Below are positions 56,919-64,000 of a DNA stretch of 64,000 nucleotides, in pieces (position 1 is the stretch's first letter; every line of letters begins with the position of its first letter). The DNA comes from Zhongshania aliphaticivorans (GTDB lineage Bacteria > Pseudomonadota > Gammaproteobacteria > Pseudomonadales > Spongiibacteraceae): contig NZ_CACSIK010000001.1 in NCBI RefSeq assembly GCF_902705875.1, positions 2,909,166-2,973,165 of the forward strand, written 5' to 3'. Under the pieces are notes generated by a model. It was not told where the DNA came from. It made no database searches and worked only from the letters and a program-made list of their open reading frames with translations. The translations under genes and the position numbers were made by a program.

Positions 56919-58784
56919 TTATTCACTAAACGCACGCTGCAAAACCCCTTGCAGCTCAGGACTGGTCGACGTCATAGTGACGACATATTCACGCTCCGTG
57001 TTCTGGGTGGTGATTTTCGCATAGCAAGCCTCAAAGCCATCGATACGAACATCAGCCAAAACCGGTAACGCCTCGCTGCTGATAACCCGCAGCTTGTCGC
57101 CAGCACGTGCATCCAGCGTCACAGTATATTGACTCGCCCCAGCCTGCTTCCCAGCCATTAAAGTGAGCTGCAAACACAATTTATTACTACAGCCCTGCCA
57201 TTGAACTGAGCTTGGGTTTAGCAATAAATCATAGGGCATACCCACCCCCAGAACCTCAGACAGCTGTACCGCATCACCCATGCCTTTAAGCGAAACGCTA
57301 ACTTGCTCTCCAGCTAACACCTCAACAGAAGCCCCCGCCATGGTGGCAGGCGACGCCAATATTTGCCCCCCCACAGTACAGGACTCAATCCGGCCCGTTA
57401 AATTCACATTATGACCAACCACGCCATATTTTGAGCGCAATTCAGAGCCCACATTGCCGGCCACTACATCACCGGTATTCAAACCAATACCCATACTGAT
57501 TTCGGGTAAACCATCAGCCACGTTAAGCGCATTCACATCTTTTATGGCGAGCTGCATCGCAACAGCACAAGCCAACGCTCGATCGCAATCGTCCTTATCA
57601 CTAAGGGGGGCACCAAAAATAACCAGAATGCCATCGCCGACAAACTCGTCAACGGTGCCCCTAAAGCGCTGTATTACCTCTGTCATTTTGCCAAAATAGT
57701 TATTCAGCAAGGTCACACATTGTTCAGGCCCTAATTGCTGGCTTAGAGCCGAGAAACCACGAATATCCGCCATTAATACCGTCACTTGACGAAGCTCACC
57801 GCCCAGCTTTAGGCCGTCATTATCATCAAGTAAACGCTGAACTATTTCATCTGATAGGTAGCGACCAAATATTTTGCGAATAAAGCGCTGACTTTTCTCT
57901 AGCTCAGCAAGGTACTCACGCTCGCGATCTCGCCATTGCTTGGTCTCCAACGACGCGCTAATTCTCGCTCTTAGCAACGTACCGTTAACGGGCTTAAGCA
58001 AATAATCACTAGCACCCGCATCAATGCAACGTACCGCCCCTTCTTCATCTTGCATACCACTAATGACAACGACCGGAATGCGCCGCAAGGCCTCATCGCC
58101 ACGAATAACTTGAAGCACCTCGTAGCCGTTCATATCGGGCATCACCAAATCTAATAACACCACATCTGGCTCTGCACTGCGCATAATCTCTAAGCAGCGC
58201 TCACCACTGGCAGCTTCTATCACCATATAGTTTTGACGTTGTAACTGATGAGCAAGTAAGTCACGGCTACTATCATTATCATCAACCACCAAAATACTTG
58301 CCGCCATATGCTCACGATCATCGCGCAGAATACCGCGCTTAAAGCTCTTGAAAATGGCCTCTATGGGGTCAGCCGCCACAGCACCGTCATTACCCAAGGT
58401 AAACTGCTCTAATCGAGCTTGAAACAATTGGGACTGGTGCCGAATCTGGCCAATATACTCGCTGGCAATTTTATCGTCACAATCTTCTAAAAGGATTTCG
58501 CTAAAACCATCAACCAAACCAATGGCATTGCGTAAATCGTGCCGTAAGCGGGACAACTCCGTTTGCGAACTCGGTGTTAACGCTGAAATAGACGCCAACA
58601 TCTCCATCATGGACGACGACGCATTCGCAATCTTCTCTACGTCCGCCTTTAAGCTCTCTAATTCAGAGATCACACTTAATTCAAGCAATGACTCAGTAAA
58701 CGCAAAGACAGACCCAAGCGGCGCCTGCAGCGACTGACGCTGATCATCTAAATACGCTTTAAATATACGGTCTTGATTACTCAA
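56919..58784 (-). CDS. receiver-class III nucleotide cyclase with HisKA-like N terminus
   Basis: About 621 residues from a TTG at 58784, which has GGAGG six bases upstream; a GTG at 58811 is the alternative and lacks a ribosome site. The N-terminal helical part has RLRHDLRNAIGLV, like a HisKA phospho-helix (H82), but no ATPase domain. A receiver follows (about 162-280; Asp212 in LLDLVMPDMNG), then a helical linker and a class III cyclase domain (about 333-510) with metal aspartates in MADIRGF (D340) and GDGIL (D384) and the VN..R pair. The purine-selecting Lys is Glu (VDEFVGDG) and its partner is Gly (KYGVVG), so cAMP or cGMP as product is unclear. A C-terminal 120-residue part is unassigned. 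Confidence 0.88.
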   Translation of the reverse strand: MSNQDRIFKAYLDDQRQSLQAPLGSVFAFTESLLELSVISELESLKADVEKIANASSSMMEMLASISALTPSSQTELSRLRHDLRNAIGLVDGFSEILLEDCDDKIASEYIGQIRHQSQLFQARLEQFTLGNDGAVAADPIEAIFKSFKRGILRDDREHMAASILVVDDNDSSRDLLAHQLQRQNYMVIEAASGERCLEIMRSAEPDVVLLDLVMPDMNGYEVLQVIRGDEALRRIPVVVISGMQDEEGAVRCIDAGASDYLLKPVNGTLLRARISASLETKQWRDREREYLAELEKSQRFIRKIFGRYLSDEIVQRLLDDNDGLKLGGELRQVTVLMADIRGFSALSQQLGPEQCVTLLNNYFGKMTEVIQRFRGTVDEFVGDGILVIFGAPLSDKDDCDRALACAVAMQLAIKDVNALNVADGLPEISMGIGLNTGDVVAGNVGSELRSKYGVVGHNVNLTGRIESCTVGGQILASPATMAGASVEVLAGEQVSVSLKGMGDAVQLSEVLGVGMPYDLLLNPSSVQWQGCSNKLCLQLTLMAGKQAGASQYTVTLDARAGDKLRVISSEALPVLADVRIDGFEACYAKITTQNTEREYVVTMTSTSPELQGVLQRAFSE

Positions 58785-59089
58785 GCTCAGCCTCCAACTT
58801 ATAAAGTTCACGGCTCAGATTATTGCACTTCAATGAAGAAATAGCATTTACGTCTGCGATATCTGCAACGCAAATAGCATCAAGCACTGGCCAACCCCGC
58901 CAACGCACACTATAATGCGCCCACGTTTTAAGCGTGGTAGGGGATTTTTCTCCAGTACTTGATTATCCAGCAGTGAAATTGACTGCCCTAAGAATCAGTA
59001 TTAGCACGTAATATACTGCTTACTGCGAACATGATGACGACGGCAACCGTTATAGGTACGTCCAAAAAAGCATGTCATCATTCTTATAA
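58785..59089. other. gene-free stretch upstream of the tRNA gene
   Basis: About 305 bases. It contains the candidate promoter at 58888-58916 and a small hairpin (CCACG-TTTTAAG-CGTGG) just after it. A TATACT at 59012-59017 lacks a partner -35. I see no ORF. Confidence 0.45.
58888..58916 (+). promoter_or_regulatory. candidate sigma-70 promoter for the tRNA gene
   Basis: TGGCCA (58888-58893), 17-base spacer, TATAAT (58911-58916), then a GC-rich discriminator GCGCCC, which is typical of stringently controlled stable-RNA promoters. The tRNA starts 173 bases after the -10, so a long 5' leader is required. Confidence 0.4.
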
Positions 59090-59166
59090 GGGCCTTTAGC
59101 TCAGTTGGTTAGAGCATCCGACTCATAATCGGCAGGTCCGCAGTTCAAGTCTGCGAAGGCCCACCA
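59090..59166 (+). tRNA. ileX: tRNA with CAU anticodon, probably tRNA-Ile2 (lysidine-modified)
   Basis: A complete 77-base cloverleaf with encoded CCA. Acceptor GGGCCTT/AAGGCCC, D arm GCTC/GAGC, anticodon loop CTCATAA (CAT at 59124-59126), T arm CGCAG/CTGCG with TTCAAGT loop. Position 27-43 is a T-C mismatch. A CAU anticodon may be Met or Ile2. C4-G69 and C5-G68 in the acceptor are the TilS recognition pairs of tRNA-Ile2, the CGACTCATAATCG segment matches E. coli ileX, and the gene follows rpoD as ileX does in E. coli. I therefore read it as tRNA-Ile2, not elongator Met. Confidence 0.85.
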
Positions 59167-59170
59167 TATC

Positions 59171-59203
59171 AAAGCCCCGCACCGAAAGGTGTGGGGCTTT
59201 TTT
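59171..59203 (+). terminator. Rho-independent terminator of the tRNA
   Basis: AAAGCCCCGCACC, loop GAAA, GGTGTGGGGCTTTTTT. An 11- to 13-pair stem with one G-T pair, a GNRA loop and a T-run. Only five bases after the CCA end. Confidence 0.93.
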
Positions 59204-59517
59204 ATGACCGCGAAATATGGATGATTCACGACTGGATTTTATTCCCAACCGTAGAGGCAAGAGAAAGCTTAGAGCGTATTGACGAATCTTCCCAAGTTTC
59301 TTAAAACTTAATAAGACTTTCACGTAAAAGCTAGGAGAGCGCCCGCCTCAATATCAGCACTAAAATAAGTACTGATATTTTATTGAATATTGAGGCAGTG
59401 GCAACGCGACATTCCCAATCGCTACATTCGTCTTAGGAGCAGCTAAGCTGAATATAAGTAGCTGCTCGCTCGGAGAGGGCCAATATTATCGACATAATAA
59501 ATTCACAGGTGCTTTGA
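59204..59517. other. gene-free stretch between tRNA and MFS gene
   Basis: 314 bases with no convincing gene. It holds a nested inverted repeat (59345-59396, listed separately). No integrase or attachment-site repeat of the tRNA end is visible, so there is no evidence for an integrated element. Confidence 0.5.
59345..59396. repeat. nested inverted repeats
   Basis: GCCTCAATAT (59345-59354) pairs with ATATTGAGGC (59387-59396), 10 of 10. An inner pair ATATCAG (59351-59357) and CTGATAT (59372-59378) shares four bases with the outer left arm, so the two hairpins compete. No T-run follows. Function unknown: a protein site, an RNA switch or chance. Confidence 0.55.
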
Positions 59518-60831
59518 TTAGTCAGCCGCTTCCATATGCTTGCTAATTCGCAGCGCCATAAGCGTACAAAAGGTGCCGGAAATCAAATACAAGCTAACGG
59601 CAAATAACCCGAAATGCACAGACAAACCAAGGGCAATTAAAGGTGCGAATGCAGCGCCAAACAACCAGGCAAAATCAGATGTTAATGCCGCACCAGCATA
59701 GCGGAAGCGGCGTTCAAAGTTGGCCGTTAAAGTGCCGGACGCTTGACCATAGGAAACCCCAAGTAGTGCAAAACCGACTAAAATAAAGGTGTCTTGCATC
59801 ACTGCCGAACCACTCATCAGCAGCGGCGTGAACAGTGCAAAGATACCGATTAATACTGCCATTAACGACACGGTGGTGCGCTTGCCAATACGGTCGGCAA
59901 TAATCCCAGAAACAACGGTGGCGATTATCCCAATACAGGCACCAAAGACCTGCACTATTAAGACATTGCCAATTAATTGTGACTCACCCAATGAGATCCA
60001 TGAAAGCGGAAAGATCGTGACGATATGAAATAGCGCATAGCTCGCCAGTGCCGCAAAAGCACCCAAGAAAATATTAGGCCCTTGTTTTTCAAGCATTTCA
60101 CTTGTGCTTATTGGTTCCAGCTCGCTCTCTTCCAATGCCGCCGTATATTCTTCGGTGAGCACCAAACGCAGACGCGCAAATAACGCAACCACGTTGATGG
60201 CCAAGGCAACAAAGAAGGGATAGCGCCACGCCCACGCCTGAAAGTCTTCTGGACTAACACTGCTAATCAGGTAGAAAAACAATAAATTTGCGATAAGAAA
60301 ACCAATTGGGGCACCGAGCTGACCAATCATGGCGTACCAGCTGCGTTTCGACTGAGGCGCATTCAGTACTAACAACGAGGGCAGACCATCCCAAGAGCCG
60401 CCGAGTGCAAAACCTTGTAGAATACGGAAGATGGCGAGAAAAAATATTGAGCTGCCGCCAAGGGAATCATACCCCGGCAAAAAGGCGATGCCCGCGGTGG
60501 CAGTGCCCAACAAGAACAAAGACGAACTCAATTTAACACTGCGACCCCAGCGCCGCTGTATATTCATAAATAGAGCGGTACCAAAAGGCCGTGCCACAAA
60601 TGCCATTGAGAATATGGCGAAGCCGTACAACATGCCCTCTAGTGTGCTGGCGAAAGGGAAAAACACACTTGGGAACACCAATACGCAGGCCATGCCAAAC
60701 ACGAAAAAGTCGAAATGTTCCGAGGCGCGGCCAATAACCACACCTATGGCGATCTCGCCGGGGGCTACCGGCGAATGACCGGCCGGCGTTTGCATATCGG
60801 CTGCAAGAGCAGAGTTTGTTGTACTGGCCAT
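59518..60831 (-). CDS. MFS transporter of the metabolite:H+ symporter type
   Basis: A 437-residue, 12-helix carrier. The N-terminal part has VIGRASEHFDFFVFGMA and the loop-2/3 region ARPFGTALFMNIQRRWGR, and IADRIGKRTT in the second half, all of the metabolite:H+ symporter group (sugar or organic acid carriers). The long cytoplasmic middle loop is typical. It is divergent from cyoA across about 148 bases. The substrate cannot be read from sequence; in some proteobacteria such a carrier lies beside cyo genes. Confidence 0.86.
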   Translation of the reverse strand: MASTTNSALAADMQTPAGHSPVAPGEIAIGVVIGRASEHFDFFVFGMACVLVFPSVFFPFASTLEGMLYGFAIFSMAFVARPFGTALFMNIQRRWGRSVKLSSSLFLLGTATAGIAFLPGYDSLGGSSIFFLAIFRILQGFALGGSWDGLPSLLVLNAPQSKRSWYAMIGQLGAPIGFLIANLLFFYLISSVSPEDFQAWAWRYPFFVALAINVVALFARLRLVLTEEYTAALEESELEPISTSEMLEKQGPNIFLGAFAALASYALFHIVTIFPLSWISLGESQLIGNVLIVQVFGACIGIIATVVSGIIADRIGKRTTVSLMAVLIGIFALFTPLLMSGSAVMQDTFILVGFALLGVSYGQASGTLTANFERRFRYAGAALTSDFAWLFGAAFAPLIALGLSVHFGLFAVSLYLISGTFCTLMALRISKHMEAAD

Positions 60832-60898
60832 GGTGAGGCGCTCATCCCTAGTTTTGTGAATTATGAAAGACTACTCCGATTCACCCGAGCCAGCCATA

Positions 60899-60911
60899 GG
60901 ACAAATTGTCC
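60899..60911. promoter_or_regulatory. palindromic candidate operator upstream of cyoA
   Basis: GGACAA-A-TTGTCC, a perfect 6+6 inverted repeat around one base, in the region between the divergent MFS gene and cyoA, 69 bases before the cyoA ATG. It resembles a dimeric repressor site but matches no regulator I can name. Confidence 0.35.
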
Positions 60912-60979
60912 AATTCTTTCCACGCGGTAATTCGCTTAAAGTTTGCGCCTCTCATTACTATCTGGACTTGCGAGTGGCG

Positions 60980-61969
60980 ATGTCGATTTCCAAAACTCTG
61001 CGTACAACTTCCATAGGCACTATCGGACTAGCCCTTCTGGCTGGCTGCGATACCGTGGTTATGTCTCCCTCTGGCGATATTGCAGCGCAGCAGGCCAATC
61101 TCATTATCTGGGCCACCATTTTAATGCTGATCGTGGTGGTGCCCGTTATTGTACTTACCCTGTGGTTTGCATGGCGCTACCGCGCGTCTAACAAAGACGC
61201 AACCTATGCCCCAGACTGGGATCACTCCACTAATTTAGAACTAGTCATCTGGGCTGCACCGCTAGCGATTATCATCGCCTTGGGAGCATTAACGTGGGTG
61301 AGCACCCACCAACTTGACCCCTACCGACCGCTGGATCGCATCAGAGAAGGCCAGCCCGTCGCCGAAGATGTTGAGCCACTCATTATAGAAGTGGTTGCCA
61401 TGGACTGGAAATGGCTGTTCTTTTATCCCGAGCAAGGTATCGCGGCCGTGAACCAACTGGCCGCGCCGGTAGACCGGCCAATCAAATTCAAAATCACCGC
61501 CACCACGATGATGAACTCCTTTTATATACCGGCACTGGCGGGTCAAATTTACGCCATGGGCGGCATGGAAACCCAATTACACGCGGTAATTAATGAACCG
61601 GGAAGCTACGACGGTTTCTCAGCGAATTATTCTGGCGCCGGCTTTAACGGCATGCGCTTTAAGTTTTTAGGTATGAGTGAAGCCGACTTTGATCAGTGGA
61701 CAAACAAAGTCAAGAACGAAGGCGAGCTACTTAGCCGTCCCGTCTATCAGGCCTTGGCAGAACCCAGTGAATACAACCCCGTACAGTATTACAGTGAAGT
61801 AGCGCCAGATCTGTACGACGCGATTCTCAATCGCTGCGTAGAACCCGGCACGCTGTGTATGAAAGACATGATGAAGCATCACGGCCACCATGGCAGTGAT
61901 AACGCTGAGTCTCATGCCGCGCCGTCGACAACCCCCAACACACATGATGAGGGTCACCATGCCCACTAG
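60980..61969 (+). CDS. cyoA: cytochrome bo3 ubiquinol oxidase subunit II
   Basis: Subunit II of the quinol oxidase. From the ATG at 60980 it has 329 residues; the ORF can be read 39 codons further upstream but only this start gives the lipoprotein leader (lipobox LLAGC, Cys23). Two transmembrane helices follow (about 42-65 and 86-108), then the periplasmic cupredoxin-like domain with NSFYIPALAGQIYAMGGM. The CuA cysteine motif is absent, as in quinol oxidases. Odd: the C terminus carries nine histidines in its last 32 residues (KHHGHHG...GHHAH), longer than in E. coli CyoA (315 residues). cyoB follows after 77 bases. Confidence 0.95.
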   Translation: MSISKTLRTTSIGTIGLALLAGCDTVVMSPSGDIAAQQANLIIWATILMLIVVVPVIVLTLWFAWRYRASNKDATYAPDWDHSTNLELVIWAAPLAIIIALGALTWVSTHQLDPYRPLDRIREGQPVAEDVEPLIIEVVAMDWKWLFFYPEQGIAAVNQLAAPVDRPIKFKITATTMMNSFYIPALAGQIYAMGGMETQLHAVINEPGSYDGFSANYSGAGFNGMRFKFLGMSEADFDQWTNKVKNEGELLSRPVYQALAEPSEYNPVQYYSEVAPDLYDAILNRCVEPGTLCMKDMMKHHGHHGSDNAESHAAPSTTPNTHDEGHHAH

Positions 61970-62046
61970 CTACCCTTGTGCAATTACCGTGGTCGCAATG
62001 CGTCCGTCTCATTCACTCATAGCGCGTCAGAGCGTCGGTAACGTTC

Positions 62047-64000
62047 ATGTCTGATCTCAGTACACTAGTATTTGGCCGTTTAAGCCTAGATTCGATCCCC
62101 TTTCACGATCCTATACTGATAGGAACCTTTGTGGTGGCCGCTATTGGTGGCATCGCCCTGCTCGCTGCACTCACCTATTACAAGGTCTGGGGATACCTCT
62201 GGAGCGAATGGTTTACCAGTATCGATCATAAGCGTATCGGCGTGATGTATATGATTCTGGGCTTGGTCATGCTTCTGCGCGGTTTTGCTGATGCCATTAT
62301 GATGCGCATCCATCAGGCCATGGCCTTTGGTGAAGCCACGGGGTATCTGCCACCGGATCACTACGATCAAATCTTTACCGCCCACGGCGTGATAATGATT
62401 TTCTTTGTGGCGATGCCCTTTGTTGTTGGCTTAATGAACTACATTGTGCCGCTGCAAATCGGTGCCCGCGACGTGGCGTTTCCCTTCTTAAACAACCTCA
62501 GCTTCTGGATGACCAGCGCCGGTGCGGCATTGATCATGGTGTCGCTGTTTGTTGGCGAATTCGCTAAGTCTGGCTGGCTAGCCTACCCGCCACTCACCGG
62601 GATACTGCAAAGTCCGGGGGTTGGTGTCGACTACTATATTTGGTCATTGCAGATAGCCGGGGTCGGCACCCTGCTATCTGGTATTAACTTTGTTGTCACC
62701 ATTGTAAAAATGCGCGCACCCGGCATGAATATGATGAAAATGCCGATTTTCACCTGGACGGCGCTGTGTACTAACATTTTGATTGTGGCGGCATTCCCCA
62801 TACTTACTGCCGTTATGACGCTACTGTCTTTAGACCGCTATCTCGGTATGAATTTCTTCACCAACGACCTTGGCGGCAACGCCATGATGTATGTAAACCT
62901 AATATGGATTTGGGGTCACCCAGAGGTTTATATTCTGATTTTGCCGATCTTTGGGGTGTTCTCAGAGATCGTCTCGACGTATAGCGGTAAGCGTTTGTTC
63001 GGCTATTCGTCTATGGTTTATGCCACGCTGGTAATCACCATTCTGTCCTACTTGGTATGGTTGCATCACTTCTTTACTATGGGTTCTGGTGCAACGGTGA
63101 ATAGCTTCTTTGGCATCACCACCATGATTATTTCGATACCGACCGGCGCCAAGATCTTTAACTGGTTGTTTACCATGTACCGTGGCCGCATTCAGTTTGA
63201 AGTGCCCATGCTGTGGACTATCGGTTTTATGATCACCTTTGTCATTGGTGGGATGACTGGCGTACTGCTCGCGGTGCCACCCGCAGACTTTGTGCTGCAT
63301 AACAGCCTGTTTTTAATCGCTCACTTCCATAACGTTATTATTGGTGGCGTGGTATTTGGGACATTTGCTGCCATTACATTCTGGTACCCCAAGGTCACCG
63401 GCTACAAGCTAGAGCCTTTCTGGGGCAAGGTCTCCTTCTGGTGCTGGTTTATCGGCTTCTATTTGGCGTTTATGCCGCTCTATATGCTCGGCTTTATGGG
63501 TGTCACCCGTCGTATGAGTCACTTCGACGATCCCTCACTGCAGATATGGTTCCAGATTGCACTGGGCGGTGCGGTGTTGATTGGTATGGGTATCATCAGT
63601 TTCTTGATCCAGCTTTATGTGAGCTACAAGCGTCGCGACTCGCTGCGCGATGAAACTGGCGACCCGTGGAATGGCCGCACCTTGGAGTGGTCAACCTCGT
63701 CTCCACCACCCAAATACAACTTTGCGTTTACACCTAAGGTATACGATCTCGATGCGTGGTGGCATATGAAGAGCAACGGCTTTAAGCGCGCAAGCGATGG
63801 CTTCTTAGCGATCCATATGCCAAAGAACACCGCCGCGGGTATGGTGATATCAGGCCTAAGCGCAGCATTTGGTTTTGCCATGATCTGGCATATGTGGCTA
63901 ATCGGCGGACTGACGTTTGCCGCGCTAATGATCGCCATTATTGCTCACACCTTTAACTACAAGCGCGACTACTACATACCTGCAGATGAGGTAGCACTAG
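62047..64000 (+). CDS. cyoB: cytochrome bo3 ubiquinol oxidase subunit I (cut at window edge)
   Basis: The catalytic proton-pumping subunit. It starts at ATG 62047 and is open to the right edge, 651 complete codons of an expected 660 or so. E. coli CyoB landmarks are all present: [20 protein letters not shown], the quinone-site RGFADAIMM (Arg, Asp) and [12 protein letters not shown] (Gln, and the low-spin haem His), [12 protein letters not shown] (His-Tyr pair and CuB), LVWLHHFF (CuB His pair) and [10 protein letters not shown] (haem ligands). The [11 protein letters not shown] segment follows. cyoC and cyoD are expected just beyond the window. Confidence 0.97.
   Translation, partial: MSDLSTLVFGRLSLDSIPFHDPILIGTFVVAAIGGIALLAALTYYKVWGYLWSEWFTSIDHKRIGVMYMILGLVMLLRGFADAIMMRIHQAMAFGEATGYLPPDHYDQIFTAHGVIMIFFVAMPFVVGLMNYIVPLQIGARDVAFPFLNNLSFWMTSAGAALIMVSLFVGEFAKSGWLAYPPLTGILQSPGVGVDYYIWSLQIAGVGTLLSGINFVVTIVKMRAPGMNMMKMPIFTWTALCTNILIVAAFPILTAVMTLLSLDRYLGMNFFTNDLGGNAMMYVNLIWIWGHPEVYILILPIFGVFSEIVSTYSGKRLFGYSSMVYATLVITILSYLVWLHHFFTMGSGATVNSFFGITTMIISIPTGAKIFNWLFTMYRGRIQFEVPMLWTIGFMITFVIGGMTGVLLAVPPADFVLHNSLFLIAHFHNVIIGGVVFGTFAAITFWYPKVTGYKLEPFWGKVSFWCWFIGFYLAFMPLYMLGFMGVTRRMSHFDDPSLQIWFQIALGGAVLIGMGIISFLIQLYVSYKRRDSLRDETGDPWNGRTLEWSTSSPPPKYNFAFTPKVYDLDAWWHMKSNGFKRASDGFLAIHMPKNTAAGMVISGLSAAFGFAMIWHMWLIGGLTFAALMIAIIAHTFNYKRDYYIPADEVAL

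Noticed and set aside
59123..59323. Minus-strand ORF of 66 residues ending GLRRLELRTCRL
   Set aside because: It runs antisense through the tRNA gene; the ending is a well-known artefact of translating antisense tRNA and is not a real protein.
59090..59517. Integrated element at the tRNA gene
   Set aside because: No integrase, no duplicated tRNA 3' end and no change in gene type after the tRNA.

Overview
The window is a chromosomal segment of a free-living, aerobic, Gram-negative gammaproteobacterium. The conserved blocks lptD-surA-pdxA-rsmA-apaG-apaH and rpsU-yqeY-dnaG-rpoD, the anhydromuropeptide-recycling pair amgK-murU, a PA3496-family small protein and the nitrate-assimilation layout all resemble marine relatives of Pseudomonas. 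A Cellvibrionales/Spongiibacteraceae-type bacterium is my inference, not a demonstrated identity. There are no insertion sequences, phage genes, integrases or CRISPR arrays, and gene density is high.

Layout. 1-7.6 kb: a secreted protein of unknown function, then a nitrate/nitrite assimilation locus. A NarK-type transporter and a PP2C phosphatase/Ser-Thr kinase fusion face away from nirBD, and each arm has its own -24/-12 (sigma-54) promoter. 7.6-14.4 kb: TetR regulator, an atypical crotonase, two glycosyltransferases of the TIGR04282/TIGR04283 type with a DUF547 protein, a membrane diguanylate cyclase, a DUF1223 protein and a Kazal-like lipoprotein. 14.4-21.4 kb: a fatty-acid/polyhydroxyalkanoate-type set (FadI thiolase, large FabG, MaoC hydratase, AraC regulator) interrupted by a NYN-LOTUS protein and an exported ATP-dependent DNA ligase (Lig E). 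21.5-33.1 kb: DUF3014 and PA3496 proteins, transhydrogenase SthA, a methyltransferase, a PAP2 phosphatase, an operon of VC2487-type glycosyltransferase, M14 peptidase and alpha/beta hydrolase, then a PlcP-like phosphoesterase plus OlsF-like acyltransferase operon with a PHO box, and a lone cobB.

33.1-54.3 kb is housekeeping: a sensor kinase/response regulator pair, gph-rpe, amgK-murU, the lptD-to-apaH operon, cca, folK, folB, tsaD, and the macromolecular-synthesis operon rpsU-yqeY-dnaG-rpoD. 54.3-59.2 kb: a lipoprotein, a three-gene signalling operon (REC-nucleotide cyclase, stand-alone receiver, hybrid histidine kinase), and a CAU-anticodon tRNA that looks like tRNA-Ile2, in the same place relative to rpoD as E. 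coli ileX. 59.5-64 kb: an MFS carrier divergent from the bo3-type quinol oxidase genes cyoA and cyoB; cyoB runs off the right edge.

The two most interesting regulatory readings are: (1) nitrate uptake and nitrite reduction appear to be switched from paired divergent sigma-54 promoters, with a kinase/phosphatase fusion co-transcribed with the transporter; and (2) plcP and olsF form a phosphate-starvation lipid-remodelling unit (phospholipid breakdown plus phosphorus-free ornithine lipid synthesis) under PhoB control. Nothing here is an obvious new defence or mobile system. All starts were judged by eye; several genes appear to use GTG or TTG.
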